A DNA stretch of 39,629 bases from an uncultured Alcanivorax sp. (GTDB lineage: Bacteria; Pseudomonadota; Gammaproteobacteria; Pseudomonadales; Alcanivoracaceae), in assembly GCA_913055795.1 (NCBI GenBank), contig CAJXLA010000013.1, positions 1 to 39,629 on the forward strand, written 5' to 3'. Position 1 is the first letter of the stretch, and each line of letters starts with the position of its first letter. A program made the translations under genes and the position numbers. This document shows, in pieces, positions 1-9,537 of the stretch. A model generated the notes under the pieces. That model was not told the origin of the DNA and made no database searches. It saw only the letters and a list, made by a program, of their open reading frames with translations.

Positions 1-2
1 CC

Positions 3-1178
3 CGCCGCCGGCTGCAGCGCCTGGGCTACTTCAGCCGCGTCCAGGCGGACACCAACCGGGTACCGGGCAACGAGGACAAGGTGGACGTGAAATACCAGGT
101 CGAGGAACAGCCCTCCGGCTCCATCGGTGCCAATATCGGCTACTCTCAGGCCAACGGCGTGCAGTTCGGCGCCAACGTGAGCCAGAAGAACTTCCTGGGC
201 ACCGGCGACCAGGTGTCCTTCTCGGTGAACCGCAGTCAGGTACGTGACAGCTACAGCTTCTCCCACCGGGATCCCTATTACACGCTGGACGGCGTGAGTC
301 GGGGTTTCAGTCTTTACTATACCGAGATCGACTTCGACGAAACCTCGGTGTCGTCCTATGCCTCCGACCGGGCCGGGGGTTCGGTGACCTTTGGCTATCC
401 GCTGTCGGAAACCGCGCGGGTGAGCTTCGGCATGGGCGTGGAGCAGATTGATCTCACCACGGGCAATTTCGTGGCTGTGGATATCGAGAATTTCCTGCTG
501 GACCAGGGCAAGCGCTTCGATCAGGTCAAGGCCAACGCTTCCTGGCGCGAGAGCACCATGAACCGCGGCATCCTGCCCGACCGGGGCTGGTCCCAGAATC
601 TGAAGCTGGAAGCGGCGGTGGCCGGCAGTGATTACAACTATTTCAAGGCCACCTGGACCGGGGACCGCTATTATCCACTGGTGGGCAACTGGACCCTGCG
701 CAGCCGCGCCGAGGTGGGTTTCGGCGACGGCTACGGCGATGAGCGCGTACTGCCCTTCTTCGAGAATTATTTCGCCGGTGGCATTGGTTCCGTGCGCGGC
801 TACGAGTCGCGCTCGCTGGGGCCGCGTTCGGATGCGCTGGCATTTGCTGAAAACAATCAGGTTGACCCGGATCCGGATCCCATCGGGGGCAATATGCTGG
901 TGGAGGGCTCGCTGGAGCTGATTTTCCCCACACCCTTCGCGGCTGATAATCGCAGTGTCCGCACCTTTTTCTTTGCGGATGCGGGCAATGTGTTTCAGAC
1001 TGAGATCCAGAACAACCTGTTTGAGCCGAGTACCGACGAACTGCGCTATTCGACCGGGATCGGCCTGTCCTGGCTGACCGCGATCGGGCCGCTGGGCTTC
1101 AGCCTGGCCCGGCCCATTGATGATCAGCCCGGAGACGATACAGAAGTATTCCAGTTTTCACTCGGACAATCCTTTTGA
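3..1178 (+). CDS. bamA: Outer membrane protein assembly factor BamA, C-terminal part (5' end outside window)
   Basis: This is the C-terminal part of BamA, the outer-membrane barrel that folds and inserts other barrel proteins as core of the BAM complex. The reading frame is open from base 3, so the gene starts upstream of the window. The first residues (RLQRLGYFSRV) match the end of the last POTRA domain. The rest is the 16-strand barrel, with the conserved VRGY motif of loop 6 in GGIGSVRGYESRSLGP and a C-terminal beta-signal ending in Phe (FQFSLGQSF). The next gene is skp, a periplasmic chaperone for the same pathway, whose ATG lies 11 bases after the stop. Order bamA-skp-lpxD is the standard gammaproteobacterial arrangement, so the assignment is secure. 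Confidence 0.97.
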   Translation, partial: RRRLQRLGYFSRVQADTNRVPGNEDKVDVKYQVEEQPSGSIGANIGYSQANGVQFGANVSQKNFLGTGDQVSFSVNRSQVRDSYSFSHRDPYYTLDGVSRGFSLYYTEIDFDETSVSSYASDRAGGSVTFGYPLSETARVSFGMGVEQIDLTTGNFVAVDIENFLLDQGKRFDQVKANASWRESTMNRGILPDRGWSQNLKLEAAVAGSDYNYFKATWTGDRYYPLVGNWTLRSRAEVGFGDGYGDERVLPFFENYFAGGIGSVRGYESRSLGPRSDALAFAENNQVDPDPDPIGGNMLVEGSLELIFPTPFAADNRSVRTFFFADAGNVFQTEIQNNLFEPSTDELRYSTGIGLSWLTAIGPLGFSLARPIDDQPGDDTEVFQFSLGQSF

Positions 1179-1189
1179 GGGAGCCCATC

Positions 1190-1693
1190 ATGCGAAACCT
1201 GTCCATTATGCTGACCGCGTTGCTGACTACCCTGCCGGGGCTGGCCCTGGCGGAAAACAAGATCGCCTTCGTCAATCCCATGCAGGCGATCAGCCAGAGC
1301 GAGCAAGTGCAGGCCAGTCAGCTTGAAATGCAGAGCGATATGGGCGACGAGCGTGCAAAGCTGCAGAAACTGCAGAAGGAAATCCAGCAGATCCAGCAGA
1401 AATTGCAGAAAGAGAGCATGACGCTCAGTGACAAGGAAAAGCAGAACCTGCAGGACGAGCGCGAGTCCAAGATGATCGAGGCGCGGCAATTGTCCAAGCT
1501 GGTTCAAAAGCGCATGAAGGGCGAGCAACAGGAAATCGTCGAGGAAATGCGGCCCAAGGTCATGAAGGCGGTGGAGGAAATCGCCAATGAAAAGGGCTAT
1601 GACGTAGTGCTCAATATTCAGGCCATCATGTATGCGCAGGATGGTATGGATATCACCAAACAGGTCGTGCAGAAACTCAACGAATCGGAATAA
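1190..1693 (+). CDS. skp: Periplasmic chaperone Skp (OmpH family)
   Basis: Skp is a trimeric periplasmic chaperone that holds unfolded outer membrane proteins after Sec export and delivers them to BAM. The product has an N-terminal signal peptide (MRNLSIMLTALLTTLPGLALA, cut before ENK), then the family opening KIAFVNPMQAI and a long charged, Gln-rich helical region that forms the tentacle coiled coils (roughly residues 45-120). At 167 residues it has the usual size. I chose the ATG at 1190 instead of an in-frame TTG at 1175 because a purine-rich site (gagggag) lies just upstream and the signal peptide then begins normally. It lies between bamA and lpxD, as in E. coli. Confidence 0.95.
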   Translation: MRNLSIMLTALLTTLPGLALAENKIAFVNPMQAISQSEQVQASQLEMQSDMGDERAKLQKLQKEIQQIQQKLQKESMTLSDKEKQNLQDERESKMIEARQLSKLVQKRMKGEQQEIVEEMRPKVMKAVEEIANEKGYDVVLNIQAIMYAQDGMDITKQVVQKLNESE

Positions 1694-1698
1694 ACGTC

Positions 1699-2742
1699 AT
1701 GACGTTGACACTCGCCCGGGTAGCCGAAGAAATCGGCGCGCGCCTGGACGGCGACGGTGATCGAGTGATTTCGGGTCTGGGTACTATTCGTTCGGCCGGC
1801 GCGGATCAACTCACCTTTCTCGCCAATCCGCGGTATCGGTCCTGGCTGGAGACGACCAGCGCGGCGGCGGTTCTTTGTCGCGAGGATGAAGCGGCTGCGT
1901 GCCCGGTTAATGCGTTGGTGGTGGACGATCCCTATCTCGCTTTTGCGCGCATTAGCCACCATTTCGATCCCGCGCCCGCGCGTCCGCCGGGCATTCATGC
2001 CCGTGCCGTCGTCGCTGACGATGCGCGTGTGGATGATAGTGCCCATGTAGGGCCCAATGCCGTCATTGAAGAAGGCGCGGTGCTGGAGGCCGGGGTCGTG
2101 GTCATGGCCAACAGCTATGTGGGGGCGGGGGCGCATTTGGGTCGGCAGGTGACCCTGTGGCCGAATGTTACAATTTACCATGGCGTGGATCTGGGCGATC
2201 GCACTATAGTTCACGCCGGTTCGGTGCTGGGCTCCGACGGCTTCGGTTACGCCCCCGACAAGGGCCACTGGCACAAGGTGGCCCAGGCGGGGGGGCTGCG
2301 TGTGGGCGCGGATGTGGAAATCGGGGCCGCCTGTACTCTGGATCGCGGCGCGGTGGAGGACACGGTCATAGGCCAGGGCGTGATCATGGATGATCAGGTG
2401 CATATCGCCCATAACGTGGAGGTGGGCGACCATACTGCGCTGGCAGGCAAGGTGGGCATTTCCGGGAGTACGCGGATCGGCGCCCATTGTTTGCTCGCGG
2501 GCATGGTGGGGGTAGTGGGCCATATCGAAATCTGCGACCGGGTCCAGGTCATGGGGCTGTCCATGGTGTCGCGTTCGATTCGCGAGCCCGGTGCTTATGG
2601 GTCATCACTGCCCGTGGACGAGCATGCCAAATGGCGCCGTAATGTCGCCCGGTTCCGCAATCTGGATGATATGTACCGCCGCCTGGTCCGGCTGGAAAAA
2701 CGCATTCCGGGAGAAGATTCAACGCCCGGCGCAACGGAATAG
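1699..2742 (+). CDS. lpxD: UDP-3-O-(3-hydroxyacyl)glucosamine N-acyltransferase LpxD
   Basis: LpxD catalyses the third step of lipid A synthesis, transferring a 3-hydroxyacyl chain from ACP to the 2-amino group of UDP-3-O-acylglucosamine in the cytosol. The 347-residue product has the N-terminal uridine-binding domain (about residues 1-100), a left-handed beta-helix of hexapeptide repeats (about 100-310) and a C-terminal helical tail. The catalytic histidine is in HIAHNVEVGD (His238, equivalent to E. coli His239). The gene follows skp by 5 bases and precedes fabZ by 3 bases, so the block is almost certainly one transcript. Confidence 0.97.
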   Translation: MTLTLARVAEEIGARLDGDGDRVISGLGTIRSAGADQLTFLANPRYRSWLETTSAAAVLCREDEAAACPVNALVVDDPYLAFARISHHFDPAPARPPGIHARAVVADDARVDDSAHVGPNAVIEEGAVLEAGVVVMANSYVGAGAHLGRQVTLWPNVTIYHGVDLGDRTIVHAGSVLGSDGFGYAPDKGHWHKVAQAGGLRVGADVEIGAACTLDRGAVEDTVIGQGVIMDDQVHIAHNVEVGDHTALAGKVGISGSTRIGAHCLLAGMVGVVGHIEICDRVQVMGLSMVSRSIREPGAYGSSLPVDEHAKWRRNVARFRNLDDMYRRLVRLEKRIPGEDSTPGATE

Positions 2743-2745
2743 CCT

Positions 2746-3189
2746 ATGATGGATGCCAAAGAAATCCGGGAGTTTCTCCCGCATCGTTATCCCTTTCTGC
2801 TCATTGATCGTGTCCTTTCCGCGGACGATAGCGGCGAGATCGTTTGCCTGAAGAATGTTTCGGTGAACGAGGCCTATTTTACCGGCCATTTTCCCAATGA
2901 CCCGGTCATGCCCGGCGTGCTGATCATCGAGGCCATGGCCCAGGCTTCGGGCATTCTGGGATTCATGACCGAGAACAAGCGCCCCGATGACGGCTACAAT
3001 TATCTGCTCTGCGGTTCGGACAAGGCGCGCTTCAAGGGACGGGTGGTCCCGGGCGATCAACTGCATCTGCATTCGCGCTTGGTCACGACCCGGCGCAATA
3101 TTCTCAAGTTCGCGTGCGAGGGCCGGGTGGAAGGCAAGGTGGTCGCTTCCGCCGATCTGCTGGTGGCGGAACAGAAAATCGAGGTCTGA
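2746..3189 (+). CDS. fabZ: 3-hydroxyacyl-ACP dehydratase FabZ
   Basis: FabZ dehydrates 3-hydroxyacyl-ACP in type II fatty acid synthesis and competes with LpxA and LpxD for the hydroxyacyl-ACP pool. The 147-residue hotdog-fold protein carries the family start IREFLPHRYPFLLIDRV and the active-site segment GHFPNDPVMPGVLIIEAMAQ, with the catalytic pair His48 and Glu62. The start is ambiguous by one codon (ATGATG at 2746). Its place between lpxD and lpxA is conserved in proteobacteria and links membrane phospholipid supply to lipid A supply. Confidence 0.97.
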   Translation: MMDAKEIREFLPHRYPFLLIDRVLSADDSGEIVCLKNVSVNEAYFTGHFPNDPVMPGVLIIEAMAQASGILGFMTENKRPDDGYNYLLCGSDKARFKGRVVPGDQLHLHSRLVTTRRNILKFACEGRVEGKVVASADLLVAEQKIEV

Positions 3190-3228
3190 TTCGCCGCATC
3201 AACGTCGCGGAAGGGGGCATCAGCGAAC

Positions 3229-3999
3229 ATGATTCATTCCACAGCCATAATTGATCCCGCGGCCGAACTGGCCGAGGACGTGGAAGTTGGCCCCTACTCG
3301 GTGATTGGTGCCGACGTGCAGATTGGCGCGGGCACCGTGATCGGTCCCCACGCGGTCATTCAGGGGCCCTCTATCCTGGGCCGCAACACCCGGGTCTTTC
3401 AGTTCGCTTCCGTGGGCGAGGCCTGTCAGGACAAGAAATACCAGGGTGAGCACACCACTTTGGAAATGGGTAACGACAACATTATCCGCGAGTGTGTGAC
3501 CCTGCACCGGGGCACGGCGGGTGACCGGGGCGCGACCACCATCGGGCACCGCAACCTGTTCATGGCGTATTCGCATGTCGCCCATGATTGCGTCATCGGC
3601 GACGATTGCGTTTTCGCCAACAACGCCTCCACCGCCGGCCATGTGCATCTTGGCGACGCGGTAATTCTGGCCGGTTTCGCCGGTATTCACCAGTTCTGTC
3701 ATGTGGGCTCGTACACCATGGTGGCCATGTATTCCGCGGTGAACATGGATGTGCCCGCCTACATGATGGTGCAGGGCTATCCGGCCAGTGCGCGCGGACT
3801 GAATCTGGAAGGGATGCGCCGGCGCGAGTACCCCCGCGAAACCATCCGGGCCTTGCGTCAGGCCTACCGCATCCTCTATCGCTCGGGCCTGAAAGTGGAC
3901 CAGGCGCTGGAACAGATAGAGCCGCTGGCGCACGAGCACCCGGAAGTACGCCTGTTCGTGGATTCCATCAAGGCCGGCAACCGGGGCATTCTGCGCTAA
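3229..3999 (+). CDS. lpxA: Acyl-ACP:UDP-N-acetylglucosamine O-acyltransferase LpxA
   Basis: LpxA starts lipid A synthesis by moving a 3-hydroxyacyl chain from ACP to the 3-OH of UDP-GlcNAc. The 256-residue product is a left-handed beta-helix of hexapeptide repeats followed by a helical C-terminal domain with the conserved EGMRRR(E) segment. The catalytic base is His119 in SHVAHDC, equivalent to E. coli His125. A strong purine-rich site (ggaaggggg) precedes the ATG. lpxB follows after 2 bases. Confidence 0.97.
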   Translation: MIHSTAIIDPAAELAEDVEVGPYSVIGADVQIGAGTVIGPHAVIQGPSILGRNTRVFQFASVGEACQDKKYQGEHTTLEMGNDNIIRECVTLHRGTAGDRGATTIGHRNLFMAYSHVAHDCVIGDDCVFANNASTAGHVHLGDAVILAGFAGIHQFCHVGSYTMVAMYSAVNMDVPAYMMVQGYPASARGLNLEGMRRREYPRETIRALRQAYRILYRSGLKVDQALEQIEPLAHEHPEVRLFVDSIKAGNRGILR

Positions 4000-4001
4000 C
4001 G

Positions 4002-5150
4002 ATGGCGACGCGACCCTTTCGTGTGGCGCTGGTTGCGGGTGAAGCCTCGGGCGATTTTCTGGGCGCGGGACTGATACGCGCGCTGCGCGAACGTCTGCCC
4101 GACGTGGAGTTCCGGGGCGTGGGTGGCGAGGAAATGCGTGCCGCCGGCCTGGAGACGCTCTTCCCCATGGATAAACTTTCGGTGATGGGCCTGACCGAGG
4201 TGCTGGCGCATCTGCCGGAGTTGCTGCGTTTGCGTCGGCACCTGGTGCGCCAGCTGCTGGACTGGCAGCCGGACGTCTATATCGGCATCGACTCGCCCGA
4301 TTTCAATCTGCCCGTGGCACGGCGCCTCCACCGCCGGGGGATCACCACGGCCCACTATGTCAGCCCCACCGTCTGGGCCTGGCGCCAGGGCCGAATCAAG
4401 GGCATCCGCCGCGATATCGACCTCATGCTCACCCTCATGCCCTTCGAGGCGCGCTTCTACGAGGACGCGGGCATGCCGGTCACCTGTGTGGGCCACCCCA
4501 TGGCGGATCGCATTCCCCTGGCGGTGGATCAGACCGGAGCGCGCCGGGAACTGGGACTGGACGACGGCCCCCTGGTGGCCGTTCTGCCCGGCAGCCGGCG
4601 CGGCGAGATCGAGCAGTTGCTGCCCGGTTTTCTGGACGCGGTGGAACGGCTGGCCGCGGAGCGCCCGGAGCTGCGTTTTGTGCTCTCGGCGGCCGGACCG
4701 GAGCGCTACCGTGAGATTCAGCAAGCGCTGGCTCAACGCCCGCCCTTGCCGCTGACATTGCTTCAGGGACAGAGTCGGACCGCCCTGGCCGCCGCGGACG
4801 TGGCCATGCTCGCTTCGGGCACGGCTACCCTGGAGGGATTGTTGCTGAAAAAGCCCATGGTGGTGGGCTATCGCGTGGGCCGGTTTACGTACGCGGTGCT
4901 CTCGCGTCTGGTGAAAACCCCCTGGGTGGCCATGGCCAACTGGCTGGTCGAAGAGGAACTCGCCCCCGAGCTGATTCAGGACGATTTCACGGCCGACGCC
5001 CTGGTGCGGGAAGTGGGCGCCTGGCTGGATCACCCGGAAGCGGCAGCCCGGCTGGCGCAGCGCTATGAAGCCGTGCACCATAACCTCAAGCGCAACGCGG
5101 ACGCCCGTGCCGCCGAGGCGATCCATGGACTGCTGACGGACAAGACGTGA
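4002..5150 (+). CDS. lpxB: Lipid-A-disaccharide synthase LpxB
   Basis: LpxB is a GT19 glycosyltransferase that condenses UDP-diacylglucosamine with lipid X to make the tetra-acylated disaccharide precursor of lipid A, at the inner face of the membrane. The 382-residue product opens with the family motif [21 protein letters not shown]. It has the conserved [13 protein letters not shown] segment and GHPMAD, and the nucleotide-sugar-binding [14 protein letters not shown] and [13 protein letters not shown] set the start at the ATG at 4002, two bases after the lpxA stop. The frame is also open further upstream inside lpxA, but that part is not LpxB-like. The stop overlaps the rnhB start by 4 bases. 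Confidence 0.97.
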   Translation: MATRPFRVALVAGEASGDFLGAGLIRALRERLPDVEFRGVGGEEMRAAGLETLFPMDKLSVMGLTEVLAHLPELLRLRRHLVRQLLDWQPDVYIGIDSPDFNLPVARRLHRRGITTAHYVSPTVWAWRQGRIKGIRRDIDLMLTLMPFEARFYEDAGMPVTCVGHPMADRIPLAVDQTGARRELGLDDGPLVAVLPGSRRGEIEQLLPGFLDAVERLAAERPELRFVLSAAGPERYREIQQALAQRPPLPLTLLQGQSRTALAAADVAMLASGTATLEGLLLKKPMVVGYRVGRFTYAVLSRLVKTPWVAMANWLVEEELAPELIQDDFTADALVREVGAWLDHPEAAARLAQRYEAVHHNLKRNADARAAEAIHGLLTDKT

Positions 5151-5788
5151 CGGATCATCCCTTTGCCGAATACCGGCTGAGCCAGCCCTGGCACCCGAAC
5201 ACCTTTACCTGGCGCCCGGGCATGCGAATGGCCGGTGTCGACGAGGTCGGGCGCGGCCCTCTGGTGGGGGCGGTGGTTACAGCCGCCGTGATTCTCGACC
5301 CGGATAACCCCATCGAGGGCCTGGCGGACAGCAAGAAACTCAGTCAGCGCCGCCGGGAGCGGCTGGCGGAGCAGATCCGCGCCCATGCGCTGGACTGGGC
5401 CCTGGGCCGGGCGGAACCCCGCGAGATCGACGAGCTCAACATTCAGCAGGCGGCCCTTCTGGCCATGGAACGGGCGGTACGGGCCCTGTCCGTGCCCGCC
5501 GACGCGGTGCTCGCCGACGGCCACCGCGCGCCTGATCTGGACGGCCCCGTGGAGACGGTCATCAAGGGCGACGCCCGGGTGCCCGCCATCAGCGCCGCCT
5601 CCATTCTGGCCAAGGTGGCCCGGGACGAGGAAATGCTTGTCCTGCACCAGCGCTGGCCGCAATATGGGTTCGACCGGCACAAGGGCTATCCCACCCGGGA
5701 TCACCGCGACGCGTTGATGCGCCACGGTGCGCTGGACGATCATCGGCGTTCGTTCGCGCCTGTGGCGGCCGTGATTTCCGGGGAATAA
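5147..5788 (+). CDS. rnhB: Ribonuclease HII
   Basis: RNase HII cuts RNA in RNA-DNA hybrids and starts removal of single ribonucleotides from DNA. The 213-residue protein begins at a GTG that overlaps the lpxB stop (GTGA). The motif [15 protein letters not shown] gives catalytic Asp32 and Glu33, ADGHRAP gives Asp124, and [20 protein letters not shown] is the conserved C-terminal catalytic block. The first 25 residues before the core are slightly longer than in E. coli. The position between lpxB and dnaE is conserved. Confidence 0.96.
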   Translation: MTDHPFAEYRLSQPWHPNTFTWRPGMRMAGVDEVGRGPLVGAVVTAAVILDPDNPIEGLADSKKLSQRRRERLAEQIRAHALDWALGRAEPREIDELNIQQAALLAMERAVRALSVPADAVLADGHRAPDLDGPVETVIKGDARVPAISAASILAKVARDEEMLVLHQRWPQYGFDRHKGYPTRDHRDALMRHGALDDHRRSFAPVAAVISGE

Positions 5789-5831
5789 CCGGCTCCGAAC
5801 CTGTCCCTGACAACGCGATCGAGGAAACGCC

Positions 5832-8800
5832 GTGGCGGAACCCGATTTTATCCATCTGCGTCTGCACACCGATTACTCCATGGTCGACGGCGTGGTGCGG
5901 GTCAATGACCTGATCGCGCGCGCGGGCGAGCAGAAGATGCCCGCGGTGGCCGTCACCGACGAATCCAATCTCTTCGGGCTCATCAAGTTCTACTCCGCCG
6001 CCCGCGCTGCGGGCATCAAGCCGCTGGCGGGCGCGGACATCTGGCTGGAAGGGCGTTATCTGGACGAGCCGGCGCGGCTGTGCGCGCTCATCCAGAACGA
6101 TCAGGGCTATCGCAATCTGACGGTGCTGCTCTCGCGCGCCTGGCTGGAAAACCAGCACCGGGGCCGGCCCGTGGTGCGCCGGGAATGGCTGGAAGGCGCC
6201 CACGAGGGCCTGATCCTGCTCTCGGGCGCGCGTCATGGCGAGCTGGGCCAATTGCTGCTGGGCGGACGCAACGACGAGGCCCGGCAACTCGCCCGCGAGT
6301 TCAATCAGCTGGCGCCGGATCGTTTCTATCTGGAACTGCAGCGTACGGAACGCACGGGCGACGAGGATTGCCTGCACGCCAGCGTGGCCCTGGCTTCGGA
6401 GCTGGCACTGCCCGTGGTCGCCACCAATGACGTGCGCTTTGTCAGCCCGGACGACTTCGAGGCCCACGAGGCCCGGGTATGCATTCATGACGGCCACGCG
6501 CTGGATGATCCGCGCCGCACCAGCCGCTACAGCGAACAGCAGTATCTCAAATCCGAAGCGGAAATGGCCGAGCTTTTCGCCGATGTGCCGGAAGCGCTGG
6601 CCAATACCGTGGAAATCGCCCGGCGTTGCAACCTGGACATGAAGCTGGGCGAGAACTATCTGCCGGATTTCCCCATCCCGGAGGGTTTTACCGAGGCGCA
6701 ATTCCTGGAAAAGGTCTCCCGCGAGGGCCTGGACCAGCGCCTGGCGCGTTTCCCCATGAGCCCGGATCACAGCCGGCAGGATTACGACGACCGACTGCAG
6801 CTGGAACTCGATATCGTCAACCAGATGGGCTTTCCGGGCTATTTCCTGATCGTTTCGGACTTTATCCAGTGGGCCAAGGAACACGACATCCCCGTGGGCC
6901 CGGGTCGGGGCTCGGGCGCGGGCTCGCTGGTGGCGTACGCGCTGGAGATCACGGACCTCGACCCCATCCGCTATGACCTGCTGTTCGAGCGCTTTCTCAA
7001 TCCCGAGCGCGTGTCCATGCCCGACTTCGACGTGGACTTCTGCATGGAACGCCGGGACGACGTCATCCACTACGTGGCGGAAAAATACGGCCGAGAAGCC
7101 GTGGGCCAGATCATTACCTTTGGTTCCATGGCCGCCAAGGCCGTGGTACGCGACGTCGCCCGCGTGCAGGGCAAGCCCTATGGGCTGGCGGACCGGCTGT
7201 CCAAGATGATTCCGGGCACGCCCGGCACCACCCTGGACGTGGCACTGGAGCAGGAAGAAAACCTGCGCGATTTTCTCTACAGCGACGACAACCCCGACCG
7301 GGAAGCGGCCAACGAGATCATGGACATGGCCCGCAAGCTGGAAGGGCTCACGCGCAACGCCGGCAAGCATGCCGGCGGCGTGGTGATCGCCCCGGGCCGA
7401 CTCACGGATTTCACGCCTTTGTATTGCGACGACGACGGCGAAAACCAGGTCACCCAGTACGACAAGGACGATGTGGAAGCCGCCGGCCTGGTGAAGTTCG
7501 ACTTCCTGGGCCTGAAGACGCTGACCATTATCGACTGGGCGGTGAGTGCGGTGAACGAACGCCGCGGCGCCGACCAGGAATCGGTGGCCATCAGCACCAT
7601 TCCCCTGGACGATCAGCCCACTTTTGACATGTTGCGCTCGGGCGAGACCACGGCGGTGTTCCAGCTGGAAAGCCAGGGCATGAAGGAGCTGATCAAGAAG
7701 CTTATCCCGGACTCCTTCGAGGAAATCATCGCCCTGGTGGCGCTCTACCGGCCCGGCCCCCTGGAATCGGGCATGGTGGACAACTTCATCAAGCGCAAGC
7801 ACGGCCGCGAGCCGGTGAGCTATCCGGACCCAAACTACCAGCACGATTGTCTCAAGCCCATTCTCGAGCCCACCTATGGCGTGATCCTGTATCAGGAGCA
7901 GGTCATGCAGATCGCGCGCGAAATGGCCGGTTATACACTGGGCGGTGCCGATCTGTTGCGCCGGGCCATGGGCAAGAAGAAGCAGTCCGAAATGGACAAG
8001 CAGCGCAGCGTCTTCAAGGAAGGCGCGGAAGAACGCGGCGTGGACCCGGAACTAGCCACGCGCATCTTCGATCTGGTGGAAAAGTTCGCCGGCTATGGTT
8101 TCAACAAGTCCCACTCCGCCGCCTATGCCCTGGTGGCTTACCAGACCGCCTGGCTCAAGACCCATTACCCGGCCGAGTTCATGGCCGCGGTGATTTCCGC
8201 CGAAATGGACAACACCGACAAGGTGGTTACGCTCATCGAGGAGTGCAAGCACATGGGCCTGGCGGTCATGCCGCCGGATGTGAACAGCTGCGCCTATCGT
8301 TTTACGGTCAACGACGACGGCCAGGTGGTCTATGGGCTGGGCGCCATCAAGGGCCTGGGCGAGGGCCCCATCGATACCATTGTCCGTGCGCGGGCCGAGA
8401 GTGGTCCTTACCGGGATCTGTTCGACTTCTGCCGGCGCGTGGATCTCAAGAAGATCAACCGGCGCTCACTGGAAGCGCTGATCCAGGCCGGCGCGCTGGA
8501 TCGCATGGGTCCGGAAGGCGATTTCCGCGACCGGGCGACGCTCATGGCCACCCTGGCGGACGCCATCCAGGCCGCCGAACAGGAAAACCGCAATCAGGAA
8601 GCGGGCATGGTGGATCTCTTCGGCGGTGCCGCCGAGGAAAGCGAGGAATCCCGCCCGGTCGCCTGGCAACGCGCGCCGGCCTGGAAGGACGATCAGCGCC
8701 TGCAGGGTGAAAAGATCACCCTGGGGCTCTTCCTTACCGGCCACCCCATTGATCAGTATGAACACGAAGTGGACCGGTTCGTCTCCCAGCGGCTCAGCAA

Positions 8801-9320
8801 TCTTCAGCCCACGGCCAAGGGCGAAACGGTCACGGTGGCCGGTCTGGTCGTGGATCTGCGTCAGACCCGTTCCAAGAAGAGCGGTGAGCGCATGGCCTTT
8901 CTCATCATCGACGACAAGACCGCGCGCGTGGAAGTGGCTGTCTTTGCCCAGGCCTTCGCCGCTTTCGGCGATCGCATCCAGAAGGACAGCCTGCTGGTAG
9001 TCCAGGGCGAAGTCCGCGACCGGGACAACAATGGCCTGAGCCTGATCGCGGACCAGATTCTGGACATCCGCCACGCCCGCGAGGAATACGCCCGCCGCCT
9101 GGTGCTGGAGGTTCCCGTCCGGGAAGAGCTCGGTGGCACCCTGCAGCAGAGCTTTCGCCCCTACCGCGGCGGCCGCTGCCCGGTGGCGCTGAATCTCCAC
9201 CACGATGCCGCCGAAGGCCTGCTCTGGCTGGGCGATGGCTGGAAAGTTACCCCGGAGGAAAGCCTGCTGGAAGAGTTGCGGCACCGTTTCGGGGCCGAGG
9301 CGGTGCGGGTGGAGTATTAG
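5832..9320 (+). CDS. dnaE: DNA polymerase III subunit alpha
   Basis: DnaE is the replicative polymerase. The 1162-residue product matches E. coli DnaE in length (1160). Order of parts: N-terminal PHP domain starting FIHLRLHTDYSMVDG (the degenerate form seen in E. coli-type DnaE), then the polymerase palm with PDFDVDFCMERRDDVI (two catalytic Asp) and VKFDFLGLKTLTIIDW (third Asp). Fingers follow with YGVILYQEQVMQIA and the helix-hairpin-helix region, an OB fold near residues 990-1080, and a C-terminal tau-binding domain. The start is a GTG at 5832 after gaggaaacgcc. The TAG stop lies inside the inverted repeat of a mobile-like element, so the last codons may have been altered by that insertion, though the C-terminus looks normal in length. 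Confidence 0.97.
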   Translation: MAEPDFIHLRLHTDYSMVDGVVRVNDLIARAGEQKMPAVAVTDESNLFGLIKFYSAARAAGIKPLAGADIWLEGRYLDEPARLCALIQNDQGYRNLTVLLSRAWLENQHRGRPVVRREWLEGAHEGLILLSGARHGELGQLLLGGRNDEARQLAREFNQLAPDRFYLELQRTERTGDEDCLHASVALASELALPVVATNDVRFVSPDDFEAHEARVCIHDGHALDDPRRTSRYSEQQYLKSEAEMAELFADVPEALANTVEIARRCNLDMKLGENYLPDFPIPEGFTEAQFLEKVSREGLDQRLARFPMSPDHSRQDYDDRLQLELDIVNQMGFPGYFLIVSDFIQWAKEHDIPVGPGRGSGAGSLVAYALEITDLDPIRYDLLFERFLNPERVSMPDFDVDFCMERRDDVIHYVAEKYGREAVGQIITFGSMAAKAVVRDVARVQGKPYGLADRLSKMIPGTPGTTLDVALEQEENLRDFLYSDDNPDREAANEIMDMARKLEGLTRNAGKHAGGVVIAPGRLTDFTPLYCDDDGENQVTQYDKDDVEAAGLVKFDFLGLKTLTIIDWAVSAVNERRGADQESVAISTIPLDDQPTFDMLRSGETTAVFQLESQGMKELIKKLIPDSFEEIIALVALYRPGPLESGMVDNFIKRKHGREPVSYPDPNYQHDCLKPILEPTYGVILYQEQVMQIAREMAGYTLGGADLLRRAMGKKKQSEMDKQRSVFKEGAEERGVDPELATRIFDLVEKFAGYGFNKSHSAAYALVAYQTAWLKTHYPAEFMAAVISAEMDNTDKVVTLIEECKHMGLAVMPPDVNSCAYRFTVNDDGQVVYGLGAIKGLGEGPIDTIVRARAESGPYRDLFDFCRRVDLKKINRRSLEALIQAGALDRMGPEGDFRDRATLMATLADAIQAAEQENRNQEAGMVDLFGGAAEESEESRPVAWQRAPAWKDDQRLQGEKITLGLFLTGHPIDQYEHEVDRFVSQRLSNLQPTAKGETVTVAGLVVDLRQTRSKKSGERMAFLIIDDKTARVEVAVFAQAFAAFGDRIQKDSLLVVQGEVRDRDNNGLSLIADQILDIRHAREEYARRLVLEVPVREELGGTLQQSFRPYRGGRCPVALNLHHDAAEGLLWLGDGWKVTPEESLLEELRHRFGAEAVRVEY

Positions 9321-9501
9321 CAGGCTGTTGGAAAAACCCTTGCACAACCAGCCTGAAAGGCCCGCGGGGCGCGTCCTTAAGCGCCCATCTGCTGCACTGG
9401 GTCGCTCGGAAAGGGAATCGCCCGGTCCGTCGCAACCAAACACACCCGCTGCAAACTGCAAGCCACGTTGAGCACGCAAAGGGTTTTCGACAGCCTGCTA
9501 A
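9317..9501. mobile_element. MITE-like element with imperfect terminal inverted repeats
   Basis: The left end (9317 onwards, ttagcaggctgttggaaaaa) and the right end (reverse complement ttagcaggctgtcgaaaac) are imperfect inverted repeats of about 25 bp enclosing about 135 bp without a coding frame. The left end contains the dnaE stop codon. The first 14 bases recur at 26825-26838, where a shortened version forms a hairpin. The structure (short, non-coding, inverted ends, more than one copy) fits a MITE or a similar dispersed repeat. No clear target duplication was seen. A role as a terminator for dnaE is possible, because the two ends can pair. Confidence 0.7.
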
Positions 9502-9537
9502 GGACTCATGCGTTCATTCTTTTCAAGATTGCCTTGA

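Noticed and set aside
5589-7844. Long open frame of 751 codons antisense to dnaE
   Set aside because: High-GC shadow of a clear dnaE; the product is rich in His, Gln and Arg and shows no recognisable domain.
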